This document shows, one piece after another, positions 1 through 11,712 of a DNA stretch of 64,000 nt (the first letter of the stretch is position 1; every line of letters begins with the position of its first letter). A model generated the notes under the pieces. That model searched no databases and had not been told where the DNA came from. It saw nothing but the letters and a program-made list of their open reading frames with translations. The position numbers and the translations under genes are program-made. The stretch covers positions 20,864,626 through 20,928,625 of the forward strand of contig CM070624.1 in assembly GCA_036346255.1 (NCBI GenBank), in the 5' to 3' direction. This DNA comes from Ampelocalamus luodianensis. Taxonomy: Eukaryota; Streptophyta; Magnoliopsida; Poales; Poaceae.

Positions 1-180
1 TAACTCTTCAGTTGAAACTTGTGTTCCAAAATCTGGAACTCATTGAAACTTGATTTGAAACTTTTCTTGGAATCATTTGAAAACTTCTAGAAATGTGCTA
101 AACTCGTTGAAACTCGAAACTTTTAAAATATTCTCAAGAATTTCTTGAAACATCATGAAACTTGCTCATATACCGTTGTA
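1..180. repeat. Degenerate GAAACTTG-rich repeat
   Basis: The first 170 bases repeat the word GAAACTTG and close variants with irregular spacing. The same vocabulary fills 50.4-51.8 kb. No coding potential is seen. It may be the inner part of a transposon whose end lies left of the window. Confidence 0.4.
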
Positions 181-880
181 ACACTAGCGTTCCCTAGTCG
201 CTTCCTTTGGCTAATGCTATGAAATGTTTTTTCAGTTTTTTTTCCTATATAGCCTTTTTTTCTTGAGCTGTTTTTGGTGCTGGATGCTGTGAACGTCTTT
301 GTCACCGGCACCGGAGGAGGGTTGGGGGAGGGGAGGGGGTTGTGTAGGGGAACAAGGGGAGAGATTTGGGTCGTCTATCTAGATCCAACGGCAGGAAAAA
401 AAATTGACTAAAATCCAGTCGAATGTTATATAAATAATCCCTGAGTTCAAGTATGTAGTACTTTATGTGAACAATTACAGTGGATTGCGCACATGTGTGT
501 ATGTGTGGGTCCTCCTTGCACTTAAAAAAACCATCAACGCAATTTATTTAGGATAGCAACTAGTGACAGGAGATGAAACAGTGGATGACAAGTAATACTT
601 TCGTGACCAATTCGTCTGGACTCCGCTTAACAAAGATCATCTGGAGTCTGGACACAGGGGCGGCAGAAGGTTTACTTGTTTTGACTCACCCCAATGGACC
701 AAGCCGAACGGCCGAACATCCTCACCCCACGCGTCTCTTCCATCATCTGGAGGCGACAGATAACAGCAGGTTTTACCAAAAAAAAAAAGAGTATACACAC
801 CGATTACACAACAATCACTTGAGTTCAAATACAACCATATGCATTGTTTGTTGCAGGTAATTAAAAGCCACATTCCTTTT
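181..880. other. 3' flank of transporter copy A
   Basis: I see no gene here. A G-rich tract lies near 312-345 and an A-run near 779-789. The stretch just before 880 shares words with the 3' flank of copy B, such as CAGCAGGTTTTAC and AGTTCACTTGGC. It therefore probably includes the 3' UTR of the minus-strand gene that ends at 881. Confidence 0.4.
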
Positions 881-3394
881 TTAAAAGCAGTTCACTTGGC
901 CGTCCTGCTTGGCATCCTTGACGAACCTCCTCCAGTACCAGTGCTGCGCCCACACCGACCGCATGGCCTCCAGCGGCACGCCTTTCGTCTCCGGCAGGAA
1001 CGCTGCCATGAAGGCCGTCATGGTCAGGACCCAGCCGGCGTAGAAGAGGAATATGGCGTACTTGGTGGCGCAGAGCAGGGTGATGAAGACCTGCGTCTGC
1101 GCGAAGGCGAGGCAGAGCCCGATGGACACGGTCGTGGCCTGCCCGGCCGACCTGATCTCCACGGGGAAGATCTCACTCGGCACCACCCACCTGAGCGGCC
1201 CCCACGATACGCCGAAGCTGAACGAGTACAGGCACATCAGCACCAGCACTCCCGCCGCGTAGTTCCGCGGCATCGTGACCGCCGCGTGGTGCTTCCCTAG
1301 ATGATCCGCCAGCATCCATGACATGGCCACCTTAGATCAATAGCAAATTAATTAAAGAAAAGTTTGAGCTAAATAACGTGAATGTGTATGATGGCTATGT
1401 ACTTTAAGATACGTAGAATACCTGGCAAAGCATCATTGCGCTGCCGCCGGCAAGAAACAAGAACCTGCGGCCGGAGCGGTCCATTACGAAGGAGGACAAG
1501 GTAGTCGAGGCCAAGCTCATGAGGCTAAGTATCACGGAGCCAAAGATTGCCTTCTGGCTGTTGAACCCCACCGTCCTGAACAGCACCGGCGAGAAGACGG
1601 AGATGACAATCATGCCGCTGAGCTCGAAGAACGTCGGGATAGCCACCATCATCACTAGGTAGTGGCGGTACCCCTTGCTGCGTAGCCTCTCGAACGCTCC
1701 CTCGTCGTTCCGGCGCGCCTCCTCGACAGCACGGACAATGTCCTTGAACTCAGCGTCGGTGTCCGCGTCCAGACCACGGATGCGCTGCAGCGACGCGCGG
1801 GCCTTATCAGGCTCGCCGCGCAAAACCAGGCTGCTGGGAGTGTCTGGAACGAAGAGCGCGCCCGCGACGATGATGACGGCCGGGACGGCGGCGAGGCCGA
1901 GGGAGAGGCGCCAACCCCAGCCGGGGATGCGGTTAGTAAAGTAGTTGGTGACGGTGGCGGCCATTATTCCAACTACAAGGAAGATGTTGTAGGCCGAGGT
2001 GAACGCGCCGCGCCACCTCGCCGGTGACGTCTCGGCGAGATACAACGGGGCTGCCTGTTGTCAAATATATTTTCGATTGGAATAACTCCACAACTATCAG
2101 AAAAGTCTAGTTTTCTTCTGAACTATAAAACCGGTTATTTAACCTCTAAATTTGCGAAAACCGGTTTGAAGCGGTGGTTTTGCACAGTGGCTGTCCATGT
2201 CAGCATACAACACGCCATGTCATTCTTTGCTTTCTTCTTCCTCATTCTTCCCCCCAACTCCTCTCTCCTTTGCTTGCTACTCCGACCAAGAAAAGTGCGC
2301 ATGGCGCAATGGCGCAGCCCCGCCGCTGTCGGCTCCCTGCCGGTCGCCTCCGCCGCCTCCAACGCCTCTCTCTAGTCTGGCCCATGCCATGCCCTCACGT
2401 GTGCATGCCTCCGGCGTCGCCGGCCCAGCGACCTCAGCCTGCGCCACTGGCCCGCTCCCCTACGGCCTCCTTCCCGCACCCGTGCCATGCCCACTGCGAG
2501 GCTCCTCCCGCCGCCGCTTATCGGTGAGGCGTTGCACGTCTACGCGTGCAAGCACCTCCTGGACCCACTGCACAAAGATCGCGGCGGCCCGCCAACGGCG
2601 ACCTCAGCGCAGAGCCCTCGGTGGCGTTCGAGGACACCCTCGCGAAGCAGCGGCGCGTGCTTTGGAGACCATCATCACCACGATCCCCTGTGACGCGGGG
2701 TCGGTCACCGGCCGGTTCCAGCCACGGTTGCTGCGCGCGGCGAACTACGTCGGCGCGTCGTTGTCGACGCGCGCCTAGTTGATCCGGCAGGCCGAGTCCC
2801 AGCTCGATGAGGCGAAGGCGACCGATCTGCTTATCCCGCTACCGTCGGACCCGCAGGCGTACAACGTTGGCGTGGCGGAGGCCGTGCTCGAGCACTTCTT
2901 GGCACAGTTCCAACGGTCGGCAGCGCTGACGAGCGGTGCCGGATGAGCGCCGCCATGGAGAAAGTGGAGAAATAGGAGCCCAGAGGAGAGGGCGGAGCCG
3001 GAGGTGGCGGTGGCGGCGGGCGCGGCATAGGAGCCCAGAGGAGAGGGCGGCGCCGTGGGGAGACCCTAGGGAGGAAGCGATGCTGGGGGGAGGAGCCAGA
3101 GGCGGCGCAGGTGGCGGCGGGCACGGCGTAGGAACCCAGAGGAGAGGGCGGCGCCGTGGGGAGACCCTGGGGAGGAAGTGATGCCAAGGGGGAGGAGCCG
3201 GAGGCGGCGTAGGTGGCGGCGGGCGCAGGTGGATGGGTGATGGTGTAGAGGTCGGCGGTGGCGGAGTAGAACAAGGGAGGGAGCGACGCCGGGGGGAGGA
3301 GCTGGAGGCGGCGCAGGTGGCGGCGGGCGCAAGAGGGAATGTGGGCGGTGGCGGCCTGCTTTCTTGTAGCGATGAGGAAGATAGAGAGAGGGTG

Positions 3395-3431
<37 letters not shown>

Positions 3432-6400
3432 GTCCACGTCAGCAAAACCACCCACTCAAACGTCCACGTCAGCAAAACCACCGCTCTAAACCGCTGTGGG
3501 GGTGTTAATTGATTGGTTTTCGCAAATTTAGGGGGTTAAATAACCGGTTTTGTAGTTCAGGGGGTAAACCAGACTTTTCTGATAGTTCGAAGGAGTAAAC
3601 CGGACTTTTTCCTTTTCGATTTCATATGTAGTGGTCTGTATTTACAATATGGGCCGAAATGTAAAGCCTGCTAAGATATTGGGCCTTTGTGTGTAATCGT
3701 TTTTCGAAGGATTCTACGGGAAAAGATATCTGACCTGTGTGGTGAACCCAACGCCGAAGCCGAGCAGCATCCGTCCGATGATGAGCATGGCAACGTTCAC
3801 GGCGCCGGCGTTGATGGCGGCGCCGGTGAGGAACAACGCGCCGCCGATCAGCATGACGACCTGGCGGCCCATCGTCCTCGTCACTCGGCTCGCCACCAGC
3901 GAGGACAGCATCGCAGCGATGTACAGCGACGAGGTGAACGCTGTCAGCAGTTGGTTGTCGTATTTGCAGTATGCATCGCGCTTTGCGCTCTTCATCCCGC
4001 TCAGAACTTCAGGGAAGAACTTTCTCAGGAACGACTCCATTTGCGTCACACCACCTTAATTAATTTAATAAAAAATATGTCTAAAAATTAAAGGACCAAT
4101 TGGTAATTGAAAAGGATTACACTTAGTTTGCAATAAGACCTTTTCTCAATAATAGCTTTAGACTTTAGTTTTAGATGAAGTGGCTGGTGCAGAAATGCAT
4201 GGAACTCAATACAGTATTATATATCCCAATACAATACCTTTGCAAGACTAAACATATGCCATAGACTACTAGACAGAGACATGAGGGTGGACTTGAAGCC
4301 TGAATAATTCACATGGTGTGTATTTTAGCCCCATGATATTTCCACCATATGGTCTCGTCCACATTAAAATTTCCAATATGGAAAAAAAAAGCACAAGGCG
4401 GATAAGGGATGACTGATCCTTGTTGTGCTTTACATGATTACATCGACCATTATATGTAGTTATGCACAGCACTTCGTTTGTGTTATTTTCCCTACGGCTA
4501 CATATATATTCGCATTCACTGTGCAGTTGTTCTTGTGCTCGTCCGTAAGGCATTTTCTGTCGGTGGATTTCCTTTACCTTTTCCAACCCATGATCCATCT
4601 TCTTTTTGCTATGCACTTATGCTACGTACATATTGCTGATGGTTCTACACTACTGCCTAGCTAGCTACATGCATGGAGACCACTGGTGGAGATGTATAGG
4701 GTCCATGCATGATTTATATGCCTTCCCGTCCATTTGCAAAGAGTGCAGTGGAAGGAGGAGAACATTTCCAGTGCTCTTAACATATTTGGTGCTATCGGTG
4801 CTCTTAATACTCGAAAGATAGTTCAAATAATTATGGAAAAAAATCTAAAAATAATAATAGATTGGGTATGATATAATCTATCATTCCACAAAATTTCAAA
4901 TCCAAAGTCGATCTACATATTGAGAAACAAAAAAGACATCTACACATTGAGAAACAAAAAGGACACAATTCACTTTTTTTTTGTTTCTCAATGTGTATAT
5001 CGAATTTGGATTTGAAATTTTGTGAGATGATAGACTATACCATACCCTATCTATGTAAATTTTCATAATTTTTTGAACCATTCTTTGAGCAATGAGAGCA
5101 CCGGTAGCACCACATATATTGACAGCACTGAAAATGTTATCGTGGAAGGAGAACACCAACAGAACCCAAATTTCTACGTACATATAGATTCGATTCCCAG
5201 ATTAGAGAATGCCCTGCATATATTCATGGCATTAACAAACTCCAAAGTCCGAAGCTTTTGCAGTTCTCTAATATTGAAATATCCTTTCAGCTTTCGTGTT
5301 GACAAGGGACGCTGGGGCTTGAACCACTGCTCTAACTAGTAAGTGCATCTCCAACAGTGTGAGTTGGTTGTCTTTTAACTTTGCCACGTTGGATTTTGGA
5401 TTTTGGATTTTGGGTGAGATTGAGACAACTCAAGAGACAATTCGAACCGTCTTGCAAGAGACAACATTGACACAAGAACCAAGAGACAATTCGAGTCGTC
5501 TTGCAAGAGACAACATTGACACAAGAACCAATGCAGCATGGAGTGCGTAGGCTAGTATTTAATGATTTGTAGAATCAACTATTGTCTCTACCATTAGAAT
5601 TTAGGATGGTTGTCTCTAACATTGGTAGGAGATGATGTGGAGAGTAGTATAGACAACCATTATCTCTAGTACTATTGGAGATACCTAAAGGCATCCAGAA
5701 TAGTTCATTTCTTAACATTGTTTCTAAGGACTCCACCTCACTTAGAGGCAACATCGAGATAACATCTCCACCAATTTATCTCTAAAATCATTCTCCTAAC
5801 TCTTTATTATCATTTTAACCACAACTTTCTCTCAAACACACTCACCATGGCGATGATGATTCACGTGTCAAGCTTGTCTCTTGTATAGAAGATAGCACCA
5901 CTGTATCTAACTAACCCTACGGACTATTCTATATGGCAGACAGGGTCCACTGGGACGGCCTAGTTAGGACTTAGGACCCACCGACCAGCCTAACAACAAT
6001 ATACAGGGTTTCCTTCCCTGTTAAAATTTTCCACCTAAAAATCCTACTCTTTTATGGGATGAGATAACAACCCACTAACAATTATCGGTTTACCAATAAA
6101 AAAACCTCATAATTAACCTTTTGTTTCTCTCAGAAAAACAAATAAAAAGTGTGTGAAGAATAGTCTATACTTCTCCCCTACATATAGCTGTAAGATGCCA
6201 AAGTGTAAGCAACAACCACATTTTAATTGATTGATACCAAATGCTCTACCAAGTAAGATAAGGAAATAACATTTCGAGAAAAAAAGAATTATGCTGTCCT
6301 GTGCAATCTTATCATTGTACCAAAATATATATAGTTGTGAATAATCAATTACCTCTTAAATAAGCATTCAAGTATAGGTTTTTCTGGTAATTACAGTTGC

Positions 6401-7133
6401 TTTTAGCACTCATTGTGGTCTTGTTTAGAAAAGGCTTGTGCTAAAGCTACCTTAAAGCTATTATAATTTAGAAGCTCTTGGTTTAAAAAAATATATTAGA
6501 AGCTAAAGCTTCCAAACAGGTGCACTAAAACTACTTACGAAAGACATATCCTTTTTACACGTACTCAAAAGTAAAAAGAAAAAAGAAAGCTCCCGGTGCT
6601 CCACTGGTTAATTTCTCTAAGAAGCTATTTTGTGAGTCAAGCCAACCTCTTCCTGTAGTAGGGTGTGTGTGAGTCGCATTCATTCAAAAAGAGAATTTTT
6701 ACGATATATTCTGTAATAGATAATTAAGCTTGCTGCATAAATATATATATATTCAAAAATAGTAGTGACAACAATATGTAAGGTCGCACCGAAAATAGAT
6801 TATCTTAGCGAGATTAGGAGAAATTTGCAAAAGCAAAATAAACTCGGAAGGGTATCCGAGACTGCCTTTTTCGTGGGAATGAACACTCTTCTACTGGCAC
6901 AAGACAAACGCAAGAAGCATACAGTATGCATCAAGAAAATGGAGACAAAGCGAGTGTTATAAAACCAAGCATATATACGGATGTACGTACGCACCTGAGA
7001 CGCCGATGTCATAGCCGAAGATGAGGCCGCAGGAGGCCGCCATGAGGCAGGTGACCGCGACGGAGAACGTCACACCGCCACCGTAGTCGTTCACGACGCC
7101 GCCGCCCCCCGCGGCGAATCCTCCTCCGGCCAT
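881..7133 (-). CDS. STP/MST-type H+/monosaccharide symporter-like protein, copy A
   Basis: Four minus-strand exons give an open frame of 513 residues, the usual length for plant STP proteins: 6995-7133, 3735-4054, 1422-2054 and 881-1330 (139, 320, 633 and 450 nt). All introns are GT-AG. The start MAGGGFAAGGGG precedes TM1. Family marks are FGYDIGVSGGVTQM (TM1; Asp42 in the proton-donor position), GRMLLGFGVGF (TM4; Arg141), PDTPSSL, PSEIFPVEIRSAGQ (TM10) and PETKGVPLE. Cys76 and Cys451 match the lid-disulfide pair. Known relatives import hexoses with protons across the plasma membrane. The sugar site is unusual: FFELSGMIV replaces the TM7 motif QQxTGINV, Asn176 stands where TM5 has Gln, and Ser333 where TM8 has Asn. 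Intron 2 carries a 1.5-kb Pack-MULE and intron 1 (2.9 kb) carries foldback repeats. The real substrate may not be glucose. Confidence 0.9.
2487..2943 (+). pseudogene. Captured NPH3-domain gene fragment
   Basis: Three pieces read in the same direction resemble the NPH3 domain of BTB-NPH3 proteins, which act as CUL3 adaptors in phototropism and auxin-related signalling. They are LIGEALHVYACKHL near 2521, then FEDTLAKQRRVL near 2627 and ETIITTIPCDAGSVTGRF near 2660, then, after an in-frame TAG at 2776, LDEAKATDLLIPLPSD and AEAVLEHFLAQF. A frameshift near 2660 and the stop show it is not a working gene. It is antisense to the host transporter and lies inside the MULE, so it fits transposon capture of a host exon. 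The family call rests on the ordered motifs and could be checked by a profile search. Confidence 0.72.
2977..3345. repeat. GC-rich tandem repeat, ~101-bp unit
   Basis: The phrase CCCAGAGGAGAGGGCGG recurs near 2980, 3032 and 3133, and the last two start units of about 101 bp that share GGAGGAGCC and GGTGGCGGCGGGC. It lies inside the Pack-MULE. Confidence 0.7.
3399..3428. repeat. (GA)15 microsatellite
   Basis: Thirty bases of uninterrupted GA dinucleotide lie inside the Pack-MULE. Confidence 0.95.
4760..5150. repeat. Foldback inverted repeat in intron 1 of copy A
   Basis: The arms around about 4955 are complementary over nearly 190 bases with mismatches. Examples are CACAAAATTTCAAATCCAAA on the left against TTTGGATTTGAAATTTTGTG on the right, and GGTGCTATCGGTGCTCT against AGAGCACCGGTAGCACC. 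No transposase or clear target duplication was found. It is probably a foldback MITE or an inverted duplication. Confidence 0.65.
5341..5692. mobile_element. MITE-like inverted-repeat element in intron 1
   Basis: The left end, TGCATCTCCAACAGT followed by GGTTGTC, is mirrored on the right by reversed GGTATCTCCAATAGTACTAG and GGTTGTCT. Internal copies of AAGAGACAATTCGA are repeated. The short inverted ends fit a non-autonomous DNA element of undetermined superfamily. Confidence 0.5.
5693..6994. other. Remainder of intron 1, no gene seen
   Basis: AT-rich intron sequence of copy A. A block at 6420-6530 with repeated AAGCT words and the phrase CCAAACAGGTGC looks like another short MITE. No open frame with recognisable content was found. 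Confidence 0.45.
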
Positions 7134-7303
7134 CGATCGAGGAACTGCCTAGCTAGCTGATCCTTTCAGACGCTAGCTCCGGGTGAGATCGAGCTCGGCT
7201 CGCGCGAGTTTGTTATGCGTTGCTGTGGCAAACTGGCGATTCGCTGGAAGGCAGCAACGATACGTAACGCTATAGTACGAGGTTCAGTTCACCACCATCT
7301 ATC

Positions 7304-7310
7304 TATATAG
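7304..7310 (-). promoter_or_regulatory. Candidate TATA box of copy A
   Basis: The minus strand reads CTATATAGAT about 175 bases upstream of the ATG at 7133. The aligned promoter of copy B has CTACATAG. A second TATATATAG lies at 7443-7451. The assignment rests on position and base pattern only. Confidence 0.4.
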
Positions 7311-7479
7311 GCAAATGGATCCTTCCTTTCGACAGTGAGGAGTGCGGCAACAGTGAGGAGTGCGGCAATGAACAATTGAACGGGTGTGCAGCAGAATAAG
7401 GTGCGGGGAAAGCGACTATACATACGCAATGCACGAGTTGCTCTATATATACCTGCATTTGTAGGGAGCATAGATATGG

Positions 7480-10400
7480 AAATTACAAAAATAAAATAGT
7501 CGAATTTATTTTTTTACAAAACCAACCTATTACCACCATTTGAAATGACGAAAGGGCCCTGACACCATTTCAAATAGCGACAGTAGCGAAAGGGCCAGTA
7601 GCCTAGACAATGGCGATATGGATTTGAACAGTGCAGAGAGATCCCTGTCGCTAGTAGAAATGGCGGCAGGGACTATCGTCACTCCGAATGGCGATAGGAC
7701 CCTGTCGCCATTTCAAACGACGACAGAGATCGCGCGAGTCCCTCATTTTTTAAATATTAGAACATTAGAAAACCGTCATTCGAATGGCGACAGAGATCCC
7801 GCAAGTCTCCGTCGTCATTTCAAATAGCGGCACAATCTACCTTATAAAAGACCCAAAAATTCTGGTATAACTCACTTGTATTCAGCAAAAAGAGAAAGAG
7901 GGGAGGGAAGGGAGGGGAGTAGAGAGGAGGAGAAAAGCTAGTGACGCGCTGCCTGTCCGATTGTCTGTCTTTTATGTAATTTTTTTTTAACCGAATGGAT
8001 TACATAGTTTTAGATGTACGGTTACTTAGTGTAGTATGTTGTACATAATTCTTTTTAGTGAGTAGTTTAGTTTTAGATATGTGGTTAATCGTGGAAATCT
8101 TGTTTACGGTGTAGTACGTCAAATATGTCGGACGCTACCAATTTCAAAATTTACTACGGTTAGGGGACTATTCTTAAGGGTTCCGAGGGGATTGATTTGC
8201 ATTATTTTCAATCGACGACCATGCCCCTAACAAGACCAGAACAGCCTACATGGGGCATTGTGATGCGGTGGTTATTCCACATATTCGATTTGGATCATGC
8301 TGTGTATGATCTGAGATTGTGTTGACTAGCCAACCGAGTACTACAGGACATATATTGGGAGTTAGTGCAGCTCAAGGGAACAAGGTTATGACAGTCATAT
8401 GCACACAGGGTGAGGGAGGAACTGTGAGATTTGGTTCTTCTGGCCTAAGCATATACCAAATCCATTCCTGCATCAGCAGCTGAATAAGAAGGGGGTGGTG
8501 ATGCCAAAGAAGAAGTTGGAGACTCTAGCTGTAGCACGGCGCACACAATGGTCGAAGGTCTAGGAGTTGCTGATCCTGTCGATGAAGACCCTGTGGAGGG
8601 AGCTACTTCAGCCAGGCAATCTAGTGAGCTTGTTGACGAGGGTGAGGAGCTGAAAACCCTAGTTCAAAGGATGGATCTCGAAGATCAGAACTACATGGCA
8701 TTGTCAGAAGATCAGACGACGAGGATGCGGTGAAACAGTAGGCGGTTCTATCCGAGTGAAATACATACCAGTTCGACAAACCTCGTTGTTAACGAAGACT
8801 CCCGTGTTCCGTGGGAGTACGACCAGAGCAAGGTTAGGCAAGGAGCTATGTACAAATACAAGAAGACCGTACAAGAGACGGTCAAATTCTGGTACTCATC
8901 GGTGCGACGTACATTCACAGTCGTCAAGTTTAACCCAAGATGCTTCGGCGTGAAGTGCGACATAGAGGGATGCCCTTGGCGAGTGTACGCATTTTAGCCT
9001 AAGTGGGACACATACCAGAAATGTTCTATAGTGGTCCATCGCGCATGTGTCGTCGCTGAGTCAGTGCAGTCCCACAAGAACCTATCATCAGGCTTCATCG
9101 CAGATATCATGTACGGTGAGATCGTAGATAGTCTAGATTTTGAGTCACGATCTATCATTCGGGCGATTGAGGCAATGTTTCAGTACACAAGCAGCTATGC
9201 CAAGGCGTGGGGGGCAAAACAGAAGACATAGGAATCAAGATTCGATACATTCAAGGACTCCTACCATAACCTCCCTGGCCAACTCTAAGTTATACAAGAC
9301 AGGAATCCTGACACTCATATCGATTTTTAAGATTCCACGCATCCGAAGTGGGGCAACAAGAGGGTACTAAAACGAGCATTCTTCGCCTTTAGTCCATGCA
9401 TAAATGCATTCCGGTACTACCGTCCAATCTTGTGCATGAATGACATATTCCTGACTGAAAAGTACAAGTGCTAGATACTAACTGAAATGGCGACGAACGG
9501 GAACAATCAGGTTTTTCCTGTGGCATTCGCATTCGTTGAAAGCGAGAACACGGACAATTGGTTGTGGTTCCTGAGGAATTTGAGGATTTCTGTTGTACAA
9601 GGCCGTCCTAATGTATGCGTCATACATGATTCGCATGCGGGCCTGTTGAGTACAATAACTCAGCTACAATAAGGAGAGAACGAACTACTTCCATATGTGG
9701 ATCTGCATAGCAGGTAGTGCATAAGGCACTTGAGTGCAAACTTTTACAGGTAGTTCCGCAACAAGAACTTGATAAACCTATTCAAGCGGTTGTGCAACTA
9801 AAACCAGCAACGAAAGTTTGACGCACTATGAAAAATTCTGTATGAGCGGACCTAGACGCACATAAAGGAGGCAACGAAAAAGGCCGCTACAAGCACTGAC
9901 CAGGCCCCCAAAGCGTTGTCACAGCTACCTATAGATGGTTCTAGTGTGACGAGGAAGACAGGGGCGCAGGTGAAATACTTCTCGGACTAGATTGAGCATA
10001 AGTCTAAGGAGAAGTAGTCACTGCTACATGACAGGGATGGTGCTCGATATGGTGTCATGATAACTAATCTAACGGTGGTGTACAATTGGATCATGCGCAG
10101 CCCAATGTGCCTCCCATGGTTGGTATTGTGGAGGTAATTCTCCGTGGTACCACAAATTACTTTGTTGATAGAAGCAACAACGTATCACTCGCCATGACAA
10201 ATGACAGAGTACTATACTCCGCTATGATCACCAAGTACATGGAGGAGAAGAGCTTCAAGGGTGAGACGCACCAGACATTCAAGATAGGCATAAGGGAGCT
10301 TCGCTTCGAGATACTGTGCAAGGATAAAAGGACACCGTAGGACGAACCGTGAGAGGATTACCCACAAGTGCACGCTATGCCGCGCTAGTTGCATTTGCAC

Positions 10401-11302
10401 TTGCAACAAGCCTCTTCTTCTGTATAGACTCTGCTCACATGTTATGGTCGTATGTTCGACGGTGACGTAGCATCTCGGCCAGTACCTCTTGATTATTTCA
10501 ACAAGGAGGAAGTGATGCAAACACTTGTTGAAGTGATGCAAACATAGAGTGCAGAGTTGTATGGCTACGACGTAGTTGGCTATTTCATTGGTCATTTTAC
10601 CTAGGAGCAACTTATCTGGGCCACGGATATGAATAGGTTGAAGGAAAAGGTTGGTCGGCGACAGGTACGACGTATCAGGAACAACATGAACGAAGCAGAA
10701 GCTGGACGTTGTATGAAGAAGTGATCCATTTGCAGGGAATCTGGGCACACCTTCAAGAAATGTCATACGAGAAATCCACAGGAAGGAGACATCGGCAGTC
10801 CGGATGGCGGCGTAGGGACCTCATCCGACTGCCCCACTCGAGGTGATCGACAGGACGTACGTTGAGGCCGCGACCACAGAAAAGGTTCGTCTTGTTGAAA
10901 TATGTGGTGCTCAATGCTTTGTAATTTCATTTTGATTTGTCAAAAAACTAGGTGATGACATTGTGCTGAATGTTTTGTAATATCAGTGTGATTTATCGAT
11001 AAAAAATATGATGACGTTGTGTTGAATGTTATGTAATATCATTGTGATTTGTCCACAAAATATATGATCGAAAATAGACAGTAAAAACACAGACAGAGGT
11101 GGCCCCATCGCCACTCCAACTGGCGACAGGGATCTCTCTGCACTGTTAAGTCCCTGTCGCCATTGCCTAGGCTATTGTTGCCATTTGAAATGGCGACAGA
11201 GCCTTTTCGCTATTTCAAATAACGACAGTAGCCTAGTTTTGTAAAATTTTTTGACTATTTATTTTTGTAATTTTTTTAAAATAATATTATTTCAAAAAAA
11301 TC
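7480..11302. mobile_element. Degenerate MuDR-type MULE upstream of copy A
   Basis: The long inverted ends, about 170 bp each, share GCGACAGGGATCTCTCTGCA (right, direct; left, reversed near 7640) and TTACAAAAATAAA-type tips. They contain many short words of the type TCGCCATTTCAAAT. Between them is a plus-strand MuDR-like transposase with many stops. The right tip continues into AATAATATTATTTCAAAAAA, which matches the tips of the hairpin MITE at 34418-35283, so the two belong to one family. The left tip appears to have lost about 30 bp and no clean target duplication was found. The element lies about 350 bp upstream of the copy A start codon. Confidence 0.75.
8815..10763 (+). pseudogene. MuDR/MURA-type transposase remnant
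   Basis: The plus-strand fragments follow the order of a plant MULE transposase. First comes a MuDR DNA-binding region (RRTFTVVKFNPRCFGVKC, then GCPWRVYA and a stop near 8997). Then a helical segment ends in YAKAWGAKQKT. The catalytic core follows (RPILCMNDIFLTEKYK, then a stop, then GNNQVFPVAFAFVESENTD, NWLWFLRNLR and VCVIHDSHAGLL). The end is a CCHC-like knuckle, SICRESGHTFKKC, whose first Cys codon is now TGA. There are at least eight in-frame stops plus shifts, so no active enzyme is expected. In the family the protein cuts and rejoins the element ends through a DDE site. Confidence 0.8.
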
Positions 11303-11712
11303 CAGCGAAATATGATAGGGCCGCTGGTACATTAATGGAGTAATTTGGGAAATGGAATTATTCCATGTAGTGTGAGTCGGAAGCACGTGCCTTTCCTTGC
11401 CGTTTGGCACTTTTTGGCCATTAGATCTAGCGTCCTACGATTCGTATTAAAGCTGGTGAGATGACCCCATTTTCTCTCTCTTGCTTTGATATGGACCATG
11501 TATTCCCGATCGGACGGTCTAAGAGGGTGTGCCTTTGTTGAATAAATTAAGGCAGAGGATACGCATCCAGTGCGAGTCAGGTTTCTAGGCAAAAACTTCT
11601 GGCATAGCAGTGCTCACTGAGTAAGTGGCAAGCCAACACCATTGTTGAGCAAAGTTGGCGCTAGGCAGAAAGACAAATGGAGTCATCAACGCCAGACGTC
11701 GTCGCAGCGAGG
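11303..11712. other. Intergenic, no gene seen
   Basis: Mixed-composition spacer between the MULE and the hAT-type MITE, with no recognisable coding, RNA or repeat signal. Confidence 0.4.

Larger units (their letters stand above)
2070..3621. mobile_element. Pack-MULE in intron 2 of transporter copy A
   Basis: The element is 2079-3612, flanked by perfect 9-bp duplications TTTTCGATT at 2070-2078 and 3613-3621. The right end, read inward, starts GGAAAAAGTCCGG. The left end starts GGAATAACTCC, with about 11 bases missing relative to the right. The arms then match for roughly 65 bases through CTATCAGAAAAGTCT and CCGGTTATTTAACC. The 9-bp duplication and long TIRs are Mutator-like. It has no transposase but carries an NPH3-family gene fragment, GC-rich tandem repeats and a GA microsatellite. 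Without the element and one duplication, the host intron is about 137 bp, close to the 141 bp of the matching intron in copy B. Confidence 0.88.

Noticed and set aside
839..1300. Long plus-strand open frames over the transporter exons (also 30201-30677, 31546-31890, 61731-62216, 62272-62862)
   Set aside because: They are antisense shadows of GC-rich exons. The minus-strand frames carry the conserved transporter motifs.
2831..3481. 216-codon minus-strand frame in the Pack-MULE
   Set aside because: It is generated by GC-rich tandem repeats and a GA microsatellite and has no domain.
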